Assembly: GCA_964371865.1 (NCBI GenBank)
Contig: CAYJOR010000052.1
Span: forward strand, 1-18,694
DNA: 18,694 nt
DNA from: CAYJAZ01 sp964371865
Lineage (GTDB): Bacteria > Desulfobacterota > Desulfovibrionia > Desulfovibrionales > Desulfovibrionaceae
Reading direction: 5' to 3'
Position 1 is the stretch's first letter, and each line of letters starts with the position of its first letter. The notes below the pieces were generated by a model. The model saw only the letters and a program-made list of their open reading frames with translations. It ran no database searches and had not been told where the DNA came from. The position numbers and the translations under genes were made by a program. Positions 7,159 through 15,270 of the stretch are shown here, piece after piece.

Positions 7159-8982
7159 TTATTCCTTAACTAATTCTGGATCGTACCAGTAATGCACTGT
7201 TGATGTTTTACCTATATTATTGATATCAGCCGGAGCGATATTATCTTTCCACCAAGATACTCTCACATCTTTTGTTGACCAACCGGGAATAACATAAAAT
7301 CCATTCCACAAAATTCTGTCTAAAACTCTCGTATAAAGATTGAGTTCTTCTAATGATTGAGCAGATACCATTTTTTCAATTAATTCATCTACTACAGGAT
7401 CAGCAATACCGGAATAGTTTCTTGAGCCTTGAACATCAACTGTTTCGCTTGTCCAATAATAGCGTAACTCACTGCCCGGATTATAGTTAATCGGAATAAA
7501 GGCATAACACATATCGTAATTGAAGTTTTTCAACTCAGCATTATATTGATTCTGATCAAGCAATTGTAACTCAAGATTAATTCCAACTCTTGCAAGGCTT
7601 TCACCAAAGTAACTATAGTTTTTTAGAACTGTTTGAGAACTTGCTATGAGTTTGAGAGTCATTTGTTCATTTTTTGCGTTCACCATTTTACCATCTACCA
7701 AATTCCAACCGGATTTTTTCAATATTTCAATAGCTTCACGCATTTGTTGTCTATTATTACCGCTTCCATCAGTCACCGGCATTATTGGTCTTTCTGCAAA
7801 TATTGCAGGGTCTAATTTATCTTTATACTGATTAAGAATTTCAAGTTCATCTGCCGGCGGTAGCTTATCTAAAGGCAAGCCATGACCTGTGAAGTAGCTA
7901 TCTACGCGATAATATGAACCAAAATACATACTTTTATTAATCCATTCAAAATCTAATAAAAGTGTAAGCGCATGACGCACGTTTTTATCTTTAAGAAGTT
8001 CGCGTCTAGTATTGAGATTTAATCCCATAATACCAACAGGAGTTGTTCGTTTATATTCAGTTTTTATGATTTCGCCATCTTTTACAGGAGCTACATCATA
8101 CGCATTATGCCAGTTATTTAGATTTGTTTCTGTATAAAAATCTGCTTCTCCGGCAAAGAAGGCTTCACGAGCAACTGTTGTATCTTGATAATAATCTATT
8201 ATTATTTCATCGAAATTATACTTACCTTCGTTTCGTGGTAAATCTTTTGCCCAGTAATCATTATCTCTTTGAAGACTAAAACGAACGCCGAACTCAGCAT
8301 TTTTTACTTGATATGGGCCACTTGCAAGAATAGGTTCATGTTGTGGCTCAGCAAAATCGCGCCCTTCCCACCACTTAGCTGAAAAAACAGGAAGCGTACA
8401 CACATCTAATGGAAGTTCACGGCTTGCACCATCTTTAAAGGTATAAACAATTGTAGAATCAGATTCAACTACAACACTTTCAACATCTTGATATCCAATT
8501 TTATAAAGAGGATTAGCATCATTTTGTAGAGCTGTATAAGTAAAAAGAACATCATGTGCAGTAACCTTAGAACCATCTGCAAATTTAGCAAGTGGATTTA
8601 ATTTTACTTTAAGTACTTTTCTATCGTCTGATAAATCAAAACTCTCTGCAAGTAAGCCACGCATTGCATAAGGATGATTAGTTATATATTCGCCTAAACT
8701 TTCATAGGTGTACATAAAATAGTGTGTTGCCTTACCTCTTTGTGCAAAAACATGGAAATTATCATAAGAGCCTGTAGTTGTAACTCTGTAAATACCACCT
8801 TTTGGCGCATCAAGTTTTGCATAAGGATTTGGAGTTTCGACGTTTTCTACATTAACGTCTTCCCAAGAAGTTAGAACAGGGCTAGGTTCAGCATACACAT
8901 TCGTAGCTGAAAATGCACCAAACATACATAAGCCTAAGAAGGCTTTAGTTATATTTTGACTAAATGAAGATTTCATACACAT
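7159..8982 (-). CDS. yejA: Periplasmic peptide-binding protein YejA (solute-binding family 5)
   Basis: A 607-aa extracytoplasmic solute-binding protein delivering oligopeptides to YejBEF; known relatives import peptides and peptide-like antibiotics such as microcin C. The signal peptide has a basic N-terminus, a hydrophobic core (about 14-27) and a type I cleavage site after VYA (before EPSP). There is no lipobox at that site, so a free periplasmic protein is likely. Mature-protein landmarks are YAKLDAPKGG, which is characteristic of YejA-like family 5 proteins, FADGSKVTAHDVLFTY and NVRHALTLLLDFEWINK. The first ATG is preceded by AAGGA at 6-nt spacing. A second ATG two codons later is possible but worse spaced. 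It is the first gene of the yejABEF operon, and a putative promoter lies upstream at 9042-9014. Confidence 0.93.
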   Translation of the reverse strand: MCMKSSFSQNITKAFLGLCMFGAFSATNVYAEPSPVLTSWEDVNVENVETPNPYAKLDAPKGGIYRVTTTGSYDNFHVFAQRGKATHYFMYTYESLGEYITNHPYAMRGLLAESFDLSDDRKVLKVKLNPLAKFADGSKVTAHDVLFTYTALQNDANPLYKIGYQDVESVVVESDSTIVYTFKDGASRELPLDVCTLPVFSAKWWEGRDFAEPQHEPILASGPYQVKNAEFGVRFSLQRDNDYWAKDLPRNEGKYNFDEIIIDYYQDTTVAREAFFAGEADFYTETNLNNWHNAYDVAPVKDGEIIKTEYKRTTPVGIMGLNLNTRRELLKDKNVRHALTLLLDFEWINKSMYFGSYYRVDSYFTGHGLPLDKLPPADELEILNQYKDKLDPAIFAERPIMPVTDGSGNNRQQMREAIEILKKSGWNLVDGKMVNAKNEQMTLKLIASSQTVLKNYSYFGESLARVGINLELQLLDQNQYNAELKNFNYDMCYAFIPINYNPGSELRYYWTSETVDVQGSRNYSGIADPVVDELIEKMVSAQSLEELNLYTRVLDRILWNGFYVIPGWSTKDVRVSWWKDNIAPADINNIGKTSTVHYWYDPELVKE

Positions 8983-9205
8983 AAAAAGTCCTTATTATTT
9001 TTTTCTAAAATTAAAACTATATAAAAAAGTTGAATTAGTCAAACTTTTTTTCATTGTTGTAAAAAATATTGACAAACCAAAAAAAATAATTCATTAACAT
9101 TATTCAAATTGTCACAGATTTAGCGATAGATTTTTTAACAGAAAAATGCTAGGATATTTTTCTAATTTCAATAAAATCAAACCCTTTGAATTAAGTAGAC
9201 TTAAT
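8983..9205. promoter_or_regulatory. Divergent intergenic region between yejA and the ABC exporter pair
   Basis: On the minus strand, TTGACT (9042-9037) with TAGTTT at 17-bp spacing or TATAGT at 15 bp could drive yejA. On the plus strand, a perfect -35 TTGACA (9069-9074) faces the exporter genes, but no good -10 follows at standard spacing (TAACAT at 9095 is 20 bp away). The inverted repeat AAAAAAGTT-N10-AACTTTTTT (9023-9031 and 9042-9050) overlaps the yejA -35 and could be an operator. No regulator is identified. Confidence 0.4.
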
Positions 9206-10945
9206 ATGGAAAAATTTAAAATTTATAATATTATTAAACCTCATTTAAAATTTTTTGGCTTAGCCCAAATCGGAATTATTTTAGACTCCGTAATTGAACT
9301 TCAACTACCTCTAATTCTTGCCAGTATGGTTGATAATGGTATTTTATTAGGTGATTTAAAATCTATTTTTAATGATGGCTTTATTTATATTTTACTATTG
9401 TTATTAAATGGCCTGTTTGTGCTTCTTTTTGGATATTTTTCTGCGAAAGCTTCCAACGGATTCGCCGCTGACCTTAGAAAAAAAAGCTTCGAGCATATTC
9501 ATGCGCTTAAAATTTCTGAGATACAAAAAGTCAGCTCAGCAAGTCTTATTACTCGTCTCACAAGTGATATAACTATCTTGCAAGATTCATTAAATCTCGT
9601 TTTCAGACTAGGTATAAGAGCTCCAATCCTTTTTGTAGGTGGAACTTTTATGTTACTATTTCTAGATAGAAGTTTCGGTTTTACCCTTTGTATTGCCTTA
9701 GTAATTCAAACAATCGCCGTATGGTTTGTGCTCAGCAAAGTTCAACCTCTTTATGAAAAAGTACAAAAAAGTTTAGATAAACTAAACGTCATATCTCAAG
9801 AAACAATTTCAGGTATAAAACCTATTAAATCTTTCGCAACAGCTACAAATGAAAAGATTAAATTTGCTGATATAAGTCATGATGTTTCACACAATCTATT
9901 TAAAGTGCAAAGAATAATAAGTCTCTTACAACCTATTTTTATGATTGTAATGAATATAACTCTTGCCTTTCTTCTTTATATTGGTGCTGTGAATGTAGAA
10001 AAAAATACACTTGAAATTGGGCAAGTTATGGCTGCTATCAGTTATCTTACTCAGATAATCTTCGCTTTAATGATGCTTGCAATGATTTTCCCTAATATTT
10101 CAAAAGCTAAAATAAGCTATATGCGAATTAAAGAAATTTTTGATCTCCAAGCAGAAGATATTTTATCGGAAGAAAAAGATATCCTTAATGATATACAGCA
10201 AATTGATTTTAATAATGTTACTTTTAGATATCCTAAAAATTCAGATACTGATGATTCTTCACTACCAATTCTTGCAAATATCAACTTCTCCATTAAAAAA
10301 GGAGAAAAAATTGCAATACTTGGAGCAACAGGTTCAGGTAAATCGAGCCTTGCTAAGCTACTTTTTGGAATTTATGAAGCTGAAAAGGGTGAAATACGTG
10401 TGAACGGAAAACCAATTTCTGACTATAAAATAAGTCAGTTACGAAAAGAAATCACTTATGTACTTCAAAAGAGCAACCTCTTTTCCACAACTATTTACGA
10501 AAATATCACATTTGGTGATTCCTCAATCTCTCCTGAAATTGTGGAAAAAGCAACTAAGATTGCGAATGCTCACGATTTTATATCTAAACTTGAAAATCTC
10601 TATGATGAACAACTCGGTTCAAAGGGTGTAGGGCTTTCAGGTGGGCAGAAGCAGAGGATTAATCTTTCAAGAGCATTTCTTAAAAAATCTAGCTTACTTA
10701 TCCTTGATGACTGCACTTCCGCACTTGATATGCGCACCGAACAAGAAGTTTATAATTCGATATTTGAAAATAACATGCACTCTATGCTTATTCTTATATC
10801 TCAAAAAGTATCCAGTGTAAAAAGTATGGATAAAATTTATATTATGGATAAAGGTAAATTTGTTGATTCCGGCACACATGATGAATTAATTACAAGCTCT
10901 ATATTATACAAAAAAATATGTCTTTCTCAAGGTGTGGAGGAGTAA
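9206..10945 (+). CDS. ABC exporter half-transporter with degenerate ATPase site (heterodimer subunit 1)
   Basis: A 579-aa half-transporter: a six-helix exporter domain (about residues 10-310) followed by an ABC ATPase. Walker A is GATGSGKSS (373-381), the Q-loop glutamine is about 421, and the signature is an intact LSGGQ (477-481). After Walker B the catalytic glutamate is replaced by aspartate (ILDD, D502), and the H-loop histidine by glutamine (ISQK, Q533). This is the pattern of the degenerate subunit in heterodimeric exporters. The substrate is unknown (lipid, peptide or drug). I prefer the ATG at 9206 because the 20 extra residues from an ATG at 9146 are not family-like; neither start has a strong ribosome site. 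The stop codon abuts the next start with zero gap, and GGAGGAG at the end of this gene serves as the next gene's ribosome site. Confidence 0.88.
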   Translation: MEKFKIYNIIKPHLKFFGLAQIGIILDSVIELQLPLILASMVDNGILLGDLKSIFNDGFIYILLLLLNGLFVLLFGYFSAKASNGFAADLRKKSFEHIHALKISEIQKVSSASLITRLTSDITILQDSLNLVFRLGIRAPILFVGGTFMLLFLDRSFGFTLCIALVIQTIAVWFVLSKVQPLYEKVQKSLDKLNVISQETISGIKPIKSFATATNEKIKFADISHDVSHNLFKVQRIISLLQPIFMIVMNITLAFLLYIGAVNVEKNTLEIGQVMAAISYLTQIIFALMMLAMIFPNISKAKISYMRIKEIFDLQAEDILSEEKDILNDIQQIDFNNVTFRYPKNSDTDDSSLPILANINFSIKKGEKIAILGATGSGKSSLAKLLFGIYEAEKGEIRVNGKPISDYKISQLRKEITYVLQKSNLFSTTIYENITFGDSSISPEIVEKATKIANAHDFISKLENLYDEQLGSKGVGLSGGQKQRINLSRAFLKKSSLLILDDCTSALDMRTEQEVYNSIFENNMHSMLILISQKVSSVKSMDKIYIMDKGKFVDSGTHDELITSSILYKKICLSQGVEE

Positions 10946-12769
10946 ATGGCACAATTATCAAAAAAATTTTCAAAAAATAAATTCAATAAATTTCAAAATC
11001 AAGATGATCCTAAATTCAATAAAAGAAATATTGATACAAAAACACTTCTTTTGAGGCTTTTAAAATACATTGGCAAAAAGAAAATAATACTCTATGGAAT
11101 TTTTTCAATGGTAATTTTAGTTGCGCTATTAAATACTGTTCGCCCAGCTATCCTTGGAAAAATCATAGATTCTCTTACTCTTGCTTATAAAAATAAACAT
11201 TTAGAAATGGATAGCTTTTTTAATCTTATTTCAATTTTAATAGCAGTTTCTTTTTTTGCGGGTGCTGTTCAATATATTCAAGGTTACTTCTCTGCTCGTT
11301 TAGTGAAGCAAATGCTCTTCGATTTGAGAGATGATGTGTATAATGCTCTGCTTGTTTTGCCTGTGTCTTATCTTGATAAAAATAGCCATGGCGACACTAT
11401 GAGTAGATTAGTAAATGATACCGATAACGTAGCACAAGTTTTATCGCAAACAATAGCATCTTTCTTTTCACATATCGTAAGTATTATAAGTATTACAGCT
11501 ATTATGTTGTATTTTTCTCCTTTACTCACTTTAATGATGTATATTTTTGTTCCCTTCACAGTATACGCAACAAAAAAGCTCTCATTAAAAATGCGCTTTT
11601 ACTTCAAAAAAAGACACGAAGCTTTAGGTAAATTAGAAGGAAATATTGAAGAAAATGTTTTTGCATACGAAACTTTACTAGCATATAATCAAAGAGAAAA
11701 TGTAACAGAAAAATTTAATGTTATAAATGATGAATATAGAGAATTTGCAACCAAATCCGCTGTTTTGAGTAGTTTAATAAATCCTATGCTCAGCATACTT
11801 TCAGGCTTTACTTACGTTATAATTGCAATCACCGGTGCTATTCTAGCGATTAAAGGAAACCTTTCGTTAGGCACTATTCAAACTTTTCTTTTATATATTA
11901 AACAATTAACACTACCTCTTAATGGTTTATCCAGCCTTTACGGTCAAATTCAAACTGCATTAGCCGGTGCAGAACGCGTATTTGATATTATTGATGCCAC
12001 AAAAGAAAGGGAAGGTGGTGTTATTCCAACTACTCCACTCAAAGGCGATATAGAAATTTCTCATCTAAACTTTGGATATACGAAAGATAAGCTAGTACTT
12101 GAAGACTTTAGTCTATCAATAAAAAATAAAGAAAAAATTGCAATCGTTGGAAAAACAGGTTCGGGAAAAACAAGTATTATAAATTTCCTTCTAAGTTTTT
12201 ATCCTTATGAAAGTGGTGATGTAACTATTGATAATAGAGAAATAAACTCATACGATTTAGGATGGTTACGTAAAAATATAGCACATGTTCAGCAAGAACC
12301 TTTTATCTTTACCGGCACAGTAAAAGAAAATATTTGCTACGGAAAAATCAATGCAAGTGAAGATGAAATGATACAAGCCGCAAAATCAGCAAACGTACAC
12401 GACTTCATTATGCAGCTCCCTCAAAAATATGAAACAATGATAACGACAGATGGCGGAAGTTTAAGCGTTGGGCAAAAGCAGTTAATATGCTTAGCCAGAA
12501 CATTTCTTATGGACGCCCCTATTCTTATACTTGATGAAGCAACGGCAAATGTGGATACTCTCACAGAAATGTATATCCAAGATGCTATTCTAAAACTAAT
12601 GGATAACAAAACTTGTATCGTGATAGCTCATAGACTATCTACAATCATACGCATGAATAGAATTATCGTTCTTGATGATGGAAAAATTGCTGAAAGTGGA
12701 ACGCATGCTGAATTATTAAATCAGCAAGGAAAATATTTCGAGTTATATAATACCATGGACGAAAGTTAA
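10946..12769 (+). CDS. ABC exporter half-transporter with catalytic ATPase site (heterodimer subunit 2)
   Basis: A 607-aa half-transporter with a basic, Asn/Lys/Phe-rich N-terminal extension of about 30 residues before the six-helix membrane domain (about 45-340). The ATPase domain has Walker A GKTGSGKT (402-409), Q450, Walker B ILILDE with catalytic E531, and H562 (IAHRLS), all intact. Its signature is altered to LSVGQ (506-510). Paired with the upstream protein, the Walker motifs here and the upstream LSGGQ make one competent ATP site, and the altered signature here with the upstream D502/Q533 makes one degenerate site. Translation is coupled to the upstream gene. It is followed by an intrinsic terminator 72 nt downstream. 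Export substrate unknown. Confidence 0.9.
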   Translation: MAQLSKKFSKNKFNKFQNQDDPKFNKRNIDTKTLLLRLLKYIGKKKIILYGIFSMVILVALLNTVRPAILGKIIDSLTLAYKNKHLEMDSFFNLISILIAVSFFAGAVQYIQGYFSARLVKQMLFDLRDDVYNALLVLPVSYLDKNSHGDTMSRLVNDTDNVAQVLSQTIASFFSHIVSIISITAIMLYFSPLLTLMMYIFVPFTVYATKKLSLKMRFYFKKRHEALGKLEGNIEENVFAYETLLAYNQRENVTEKFNVINDEYREFATKSAVLSSLINPMLSILSGFTYVIIAITGAILAIKGNLSLGTIQTFLLYIKQLTLPLNGLSSLYGQIQTALAGAERVFDIIDATKEREGGVIPTTPLKGDIEISHLNFGYTKDKLVLEDFSLSIKNKEKIAIVGKTGSGKTSIINFLLSFYPYESGDVTIDNREINSYDLGWLRKNIAHVQQEPFIFTGTVKENICYGKINASEDEMIQAAKSANVHDFIMQLPQKYETMITTDGGSLSVGQKQLICLARTFLMDAPILILDEATANVDTLTEMYIQDAILKLMDNKTCIVIAHRLSTIIRMNRIIVLDDGKIAESGTHAELLNQQGKYFELYNTMDES

Positions 12770-12841
12770 ATATCCTCAAACAAATACTCTAAGTTCAAAT
12801 AATTACTTAGCTCAACTCTCACTACAACTTTTTATTTAATG

Positions 12842-12880
12842 AATTAGATTAGTCTTTTTTAGATTAATCTAATTTTTTTT
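12842..12880 (+). terminator. Intrinsic terminator after the ABC exporter pair
   Basis: AATTAGATTAGTCT (12842-12855) pairs with AGATTAATCTAATT (12861-12874) over 14 bp with one G-U, around a 5-nt T loop, followed by a T-tract. The stem is AT-rich and therefore weak. The right arm includes the exact palindrome TTAGATTAATCTAA (12859-12872), which recurs with one mismatch at 12955 and 15213, so this DNA may also be part of the regulatory region of the TonB receptor gene. Confidence 0.7.
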
Positions 12881-12910
12881 TATTATTTTAAAAATGTTTG
12901 TAAAATTAAC

Positions 12911-12939
12911 TTGACTTAATACAAACAACACAATATTGT
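12911..12939 (+). promoter_or_regulatory. Sigma70-type promoter of the TonB receptor gene
   Basis: TTGACT (12911-12916), a 17-bp spacer, and TATTGT (12934-12939) match the consensus at five and four of six positions. Initiation would fall near 12946, giving a 5' leader of about 67 nt that contains the palindromic operator candidate and the AAGGAG ribosome site at 13001-13006. Confidence 0.55.
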
Positions 12940-12954
12940 TCTTCAAGAATAAAG

Positions 12955-12968
12955 TTAGATTAATCGAA
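12955..12968. promoter_or_regulatory. Palindromic operator candidate (TTAGATTAATCGAA)
   Basis: One mismatch from the perfect palindrome TTAGATTAATCTAA at 12859-12872, and similar to the site at 15213-15226 before the NifH-like gene. It lies just after the putative transcription start, a position typical of repression. A further half-site-like TAGATTAA lies at 12995-13002 beside the ribosome site. It does not resemble the classical Fur box. Regulator unknown. Confidence 0.5.
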
Positions 12969-13012
12969 TTATAATTATATTTGGTTATTCTCTATAGATT
13001 AAGGAGATCTAC

Positions 13013-15070
13013 ATGCGCTTTGGAAAAAAAATTACATTTGCATTATTTGCAAGCTCTATTATGTATGGAGCAATAACCCCTTCAATGAGTTTTGCTGAAA
13101 TTATTGATGTAGCACCCGTTACTGTTACGGCAACACGTAGTGAAAAAGTTTTACTAGATGTTCCTATGTCTGTATCAGTTGTAACAGCAGATGAAATCAG
13201 CAAAATGGCTGCTGTTGATTTAGCTAATATTTTAAATGGAATACCTGGTGTTCGTGTAACTCAAAATGGCAATAGCGACACTATTACCATACGTGGAGAA
13301 TCAGCAAACGAAACTCTAGTCCTTATTGATGGAGTAAAAGTTAGCTCAGATTACGGAGTTGGTGAATCAGGGTTTCAATTACCATATATTGACCCTGCTT
13401 TAATTGAAAGAGTTGAGGTTATTAAAGGACCAGCTTCTGTTCTTTATGGTGCAGAAGCACTTGGTGGTGTAATTAATATTATTTTGAAAAAAGGTGGAGA
13501 AAAACCATTTCAAGGTGAAATTAGTACATCATACTCTTCACTGCGCGATGCCTTTCTTACATCAGCTACTGTTTACGGTAGACATGATAATTTCAAATAT
13601 CGCGTTGCCGGTACTTATCAAAACTTGAGCGATAGAGTTGAGTATCATGAAAGTATTCCAGACTCAGATCGTCAAAGTGGCGACGGAATGGTTTACTTAG
13701 GCTACGATTTTACAGATAAAATTTCTGCCGGTGTAACATACGAATACGGACTAAAAAAATATAACTATTCAGATGGTGATATTAGAGAAACTAAAGGTAT
13801 CACAAACAGAATTGCAACTGAATTCCTAGTAAAAGATATTGCACCATTTTTACCAAATTTAAAAGCAACATTTAGTTACTTTGATAGTAAATCTGATTCA
13901 GCTGAATATAAAATAGCAGGTAAAGATGAAGATGGTACAACTAGCATTAAAAATTATAACTTTGCACTACAAAGTGACTGGTTAATTTCTGATCATACCT
14001 CAATTATTGCCGGTTATGAATATTTACACGAATCTTATGATTTAACAAAAGAAGATGCGCTTGTATCACCAGATTACTGGTCAGGCATACTTGATCCTTA
14101 TACTGAATATAGACAAGGTGATGCTGATACACATGCGGCATATATTGCAGTTGAACACTATTTACCATACGACTTTACTTTAGGCTATGGTGTGCGTTAT
14201 ACTCACTATAGTGACTCAAGTGATGGACAATACAGGAATTATCAAAGTGGTAAACATACTACTTTAGGGACATCTAACTCAGGCAGTGAAGACGATTTTG
14301 TTTTTAATGCAAACTTGGTTTGGACAGGAATTGACAATTTAGCACTACGTGCAACTTTTGCTCAAGGCTTCAACCCTGCAAACTTCTATAATAAATATTA
14401 CAACTTTGATGTAGGCAGAATCAACATTGGTGACCCTAACATGAAGTCCGAAAAATCAAATACATATGAACTTGGTGCTAGATACAGCGATGGAAAAATC
14501 ACAATGGATTTAGCAACATTCTATTCTGATACAAGCAATAGATTTGATACACTCAATTTCACAGATCCAACTTCAGGCACACGTTATACTTACTATATGA
14601 ACGTTGCAAATAGTACTTCATGGGGATTAGAATATTCTCTTTCATATAAATTTGATATTGGTTTAGAACCATATATGAGTGGAACATGGCAAAGACGTAA
14701 AGATAATATTTCATCAGCAACTGGTGGTTCTGGTGAAAGCACATACGTAACAGATCTTCCAATTTTCTCTACTACTCTTGGTTTACGATATTATGATGAA
14801 GTATTTGAAAATGTGTTCTTTAATGCAGATTTAAATATGTACTATCAAACAAATGTTCCTGTATATGAATATGTTAGATTTACACCTGTAGTTGTTTCTG
14901 ATGCTGACTATGCAACTGTAAACCTCTCACTTGGTTTAGAATACGGTGAAAATAAAGATTTCTACACTCAACTTAATCTTAACAATATTTTTGATAATAA
15001 ATACTATAACCAATCAGCAGAAGCACAACCTGGCTTTAACGCAAATATAAAAGTAGGCTACCGCTTCTAA
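13013..15070 (+). CDS. TonB-dependent outer-membrane receptor
   Basis: A 685-aa outer-membrane active transporter. A signal peptide (residues 1-28, cleavage after SFA) is followed by a TonB box-like segment (VAPVTVTATR, about 33-42). The plug domain covers about 46-155: ILNGIPGVRV, TITIRGES, ETLVLIDGVKV, and VEVIKGPASVLYGAEALGGVINI. The beta-barrel follows, rich in aromatic alternating strands and ending in KVGYRF with C-terminal phenylalanine. Size and plug resemble BtuB, heme or siderophore receptors, but the ligand cannot be read from sequence. AAGGAG precedes the ATG. It is a single-gene unit with its own promoter and terminator, directly upstream of the nitrogenase-like operon and sharing its palindrome. 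No TonB-ExbBD or cognate ABC importer is in the window. Confidence 0.93.
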   Translation: MRFGKKITFALFASSIMYGAITPSMSFAEIIDVAPVTVTATRSEKVLLDVPMSVSVVTADEISKMAAVDLANILNGIPGVRVTQNGNSDTITIRGESANETLVLIDGVKVSSDYGVGESGFQLPYIDPALIERVEVIKGPASVLYGAEALGGVINIILKKGGEKPFQGEISTSYSSLRDAFLTSATVYGRHDNFKYRVAGTYQNLSDRVEYHESIPDSDRQSGDGMVYLGYDFTDKISAGVTYEYGLKKYNYSDGDIRETKGITNRIATEFLVKDIAPFLPNLKATFSYFDSKSDSAEYKIAGKDEDGTTSIKNYNFALQSDWLISDHTSIIAGYEYLHESYDLTKEDALVSPDYWSGILDPYTEYRQGDADTHAAYIAVEHYLPYDFTLGYGVRYTHYSDSSDGQYRNYQSGKHTTLGTSNSGSEDDFVFNANLVWTGIDNLALRATFAQGFNPANFYNKYYNFDVGRINIGDPNMKSEKSNTYELGARYSDGKITMDLATFYSDTSNRFDTLNFTDPTSGTRYTYYMNVANSTSWGLEYSLSYKFDIGLEPYMSGTWQRRKDNISSATGGSGESTYVTDLPIFSTTLGLRYYDEVFENVFFNADLNMYYQTNVPVYEYVRFTPVVVSDADYATVNLSLGLEYGENKDFYTQLNLNNIFDNKYYNQSAEAQPGFNANIKVGYRF

Positions 15071-15106
15071 ATAATATTGCAAAACTAATTCCTTTCCTTT
15101 CGTATG

Positions 15107-15140
15107 AAAAGCTCACGATACTTAGTATCTTGAGCTTTTT
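15107..15140 (+). terminator. Terminator of the TonB receptor gene
   Basis: A strong hairpin: AAAAGCTCA then GATAC pairs with GTATC then TGAGCTTTT, with one C-T mismatch inside and a 3-nt loop, ending in a T-run. It starts 36 nt after the stop codon and separates this gene from the nitrogenase-like operon. Confidence 0.85.
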
Positions 15141-15178
15141 ATATATAAAAAACTAAATTAGATTAACAAAACTATTTC

Positions 15179-15226
15179 TTGACAAAAATTGAATTTAAGT
15201 ACATTTTAATTTTTAGATTATTCTAA
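15179..15226 (+). promoter_or_regulatory. Promoter and palindromic operator of the nitrogenase-like operon
   Basis: A perfect -35 TTGACA (15179-15184) is followed by AT-rich candidates for -10 (TACATT at 15200 or TTTAAT at 15205), neither ideally spaced. Immediately downstream is TTAGATTATTCTAA (15213-15226), one mismatch from the palindrome found upstream of the TonB receptor gene and placed likewise after the promoter. A half-site-like TTAGATTAAC occurs at 15158-15167. This suggests joint control with the receptor gene by one unidentified regulator. Confidence 0.5.
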
Positions 15227-15270
15227 AAATATTTTATAAATAAAAATTAATCAAAAATATAGGTATAAAA

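Noticed and set aside
3432..8982. Opp or Dpp dipeptide transporter instead of Yej.
   Set aside because: The two ATPase domains are fused in one protein, YejB and YejE have the long periplasmic insertions of that family, and the binding protein has the YAKLDAPKGG segment typical of YejA.
12859..12968. The repeated TTAGATTAATCTAA palindrome as a Fur box.
   Set aside because: The classical Fur box is built on GATAAT/ATTATC hexamers. The core here is GATTAATC with TTA/TAA flanks, so assigning Fur would be a guess despite the TonB receptor context.
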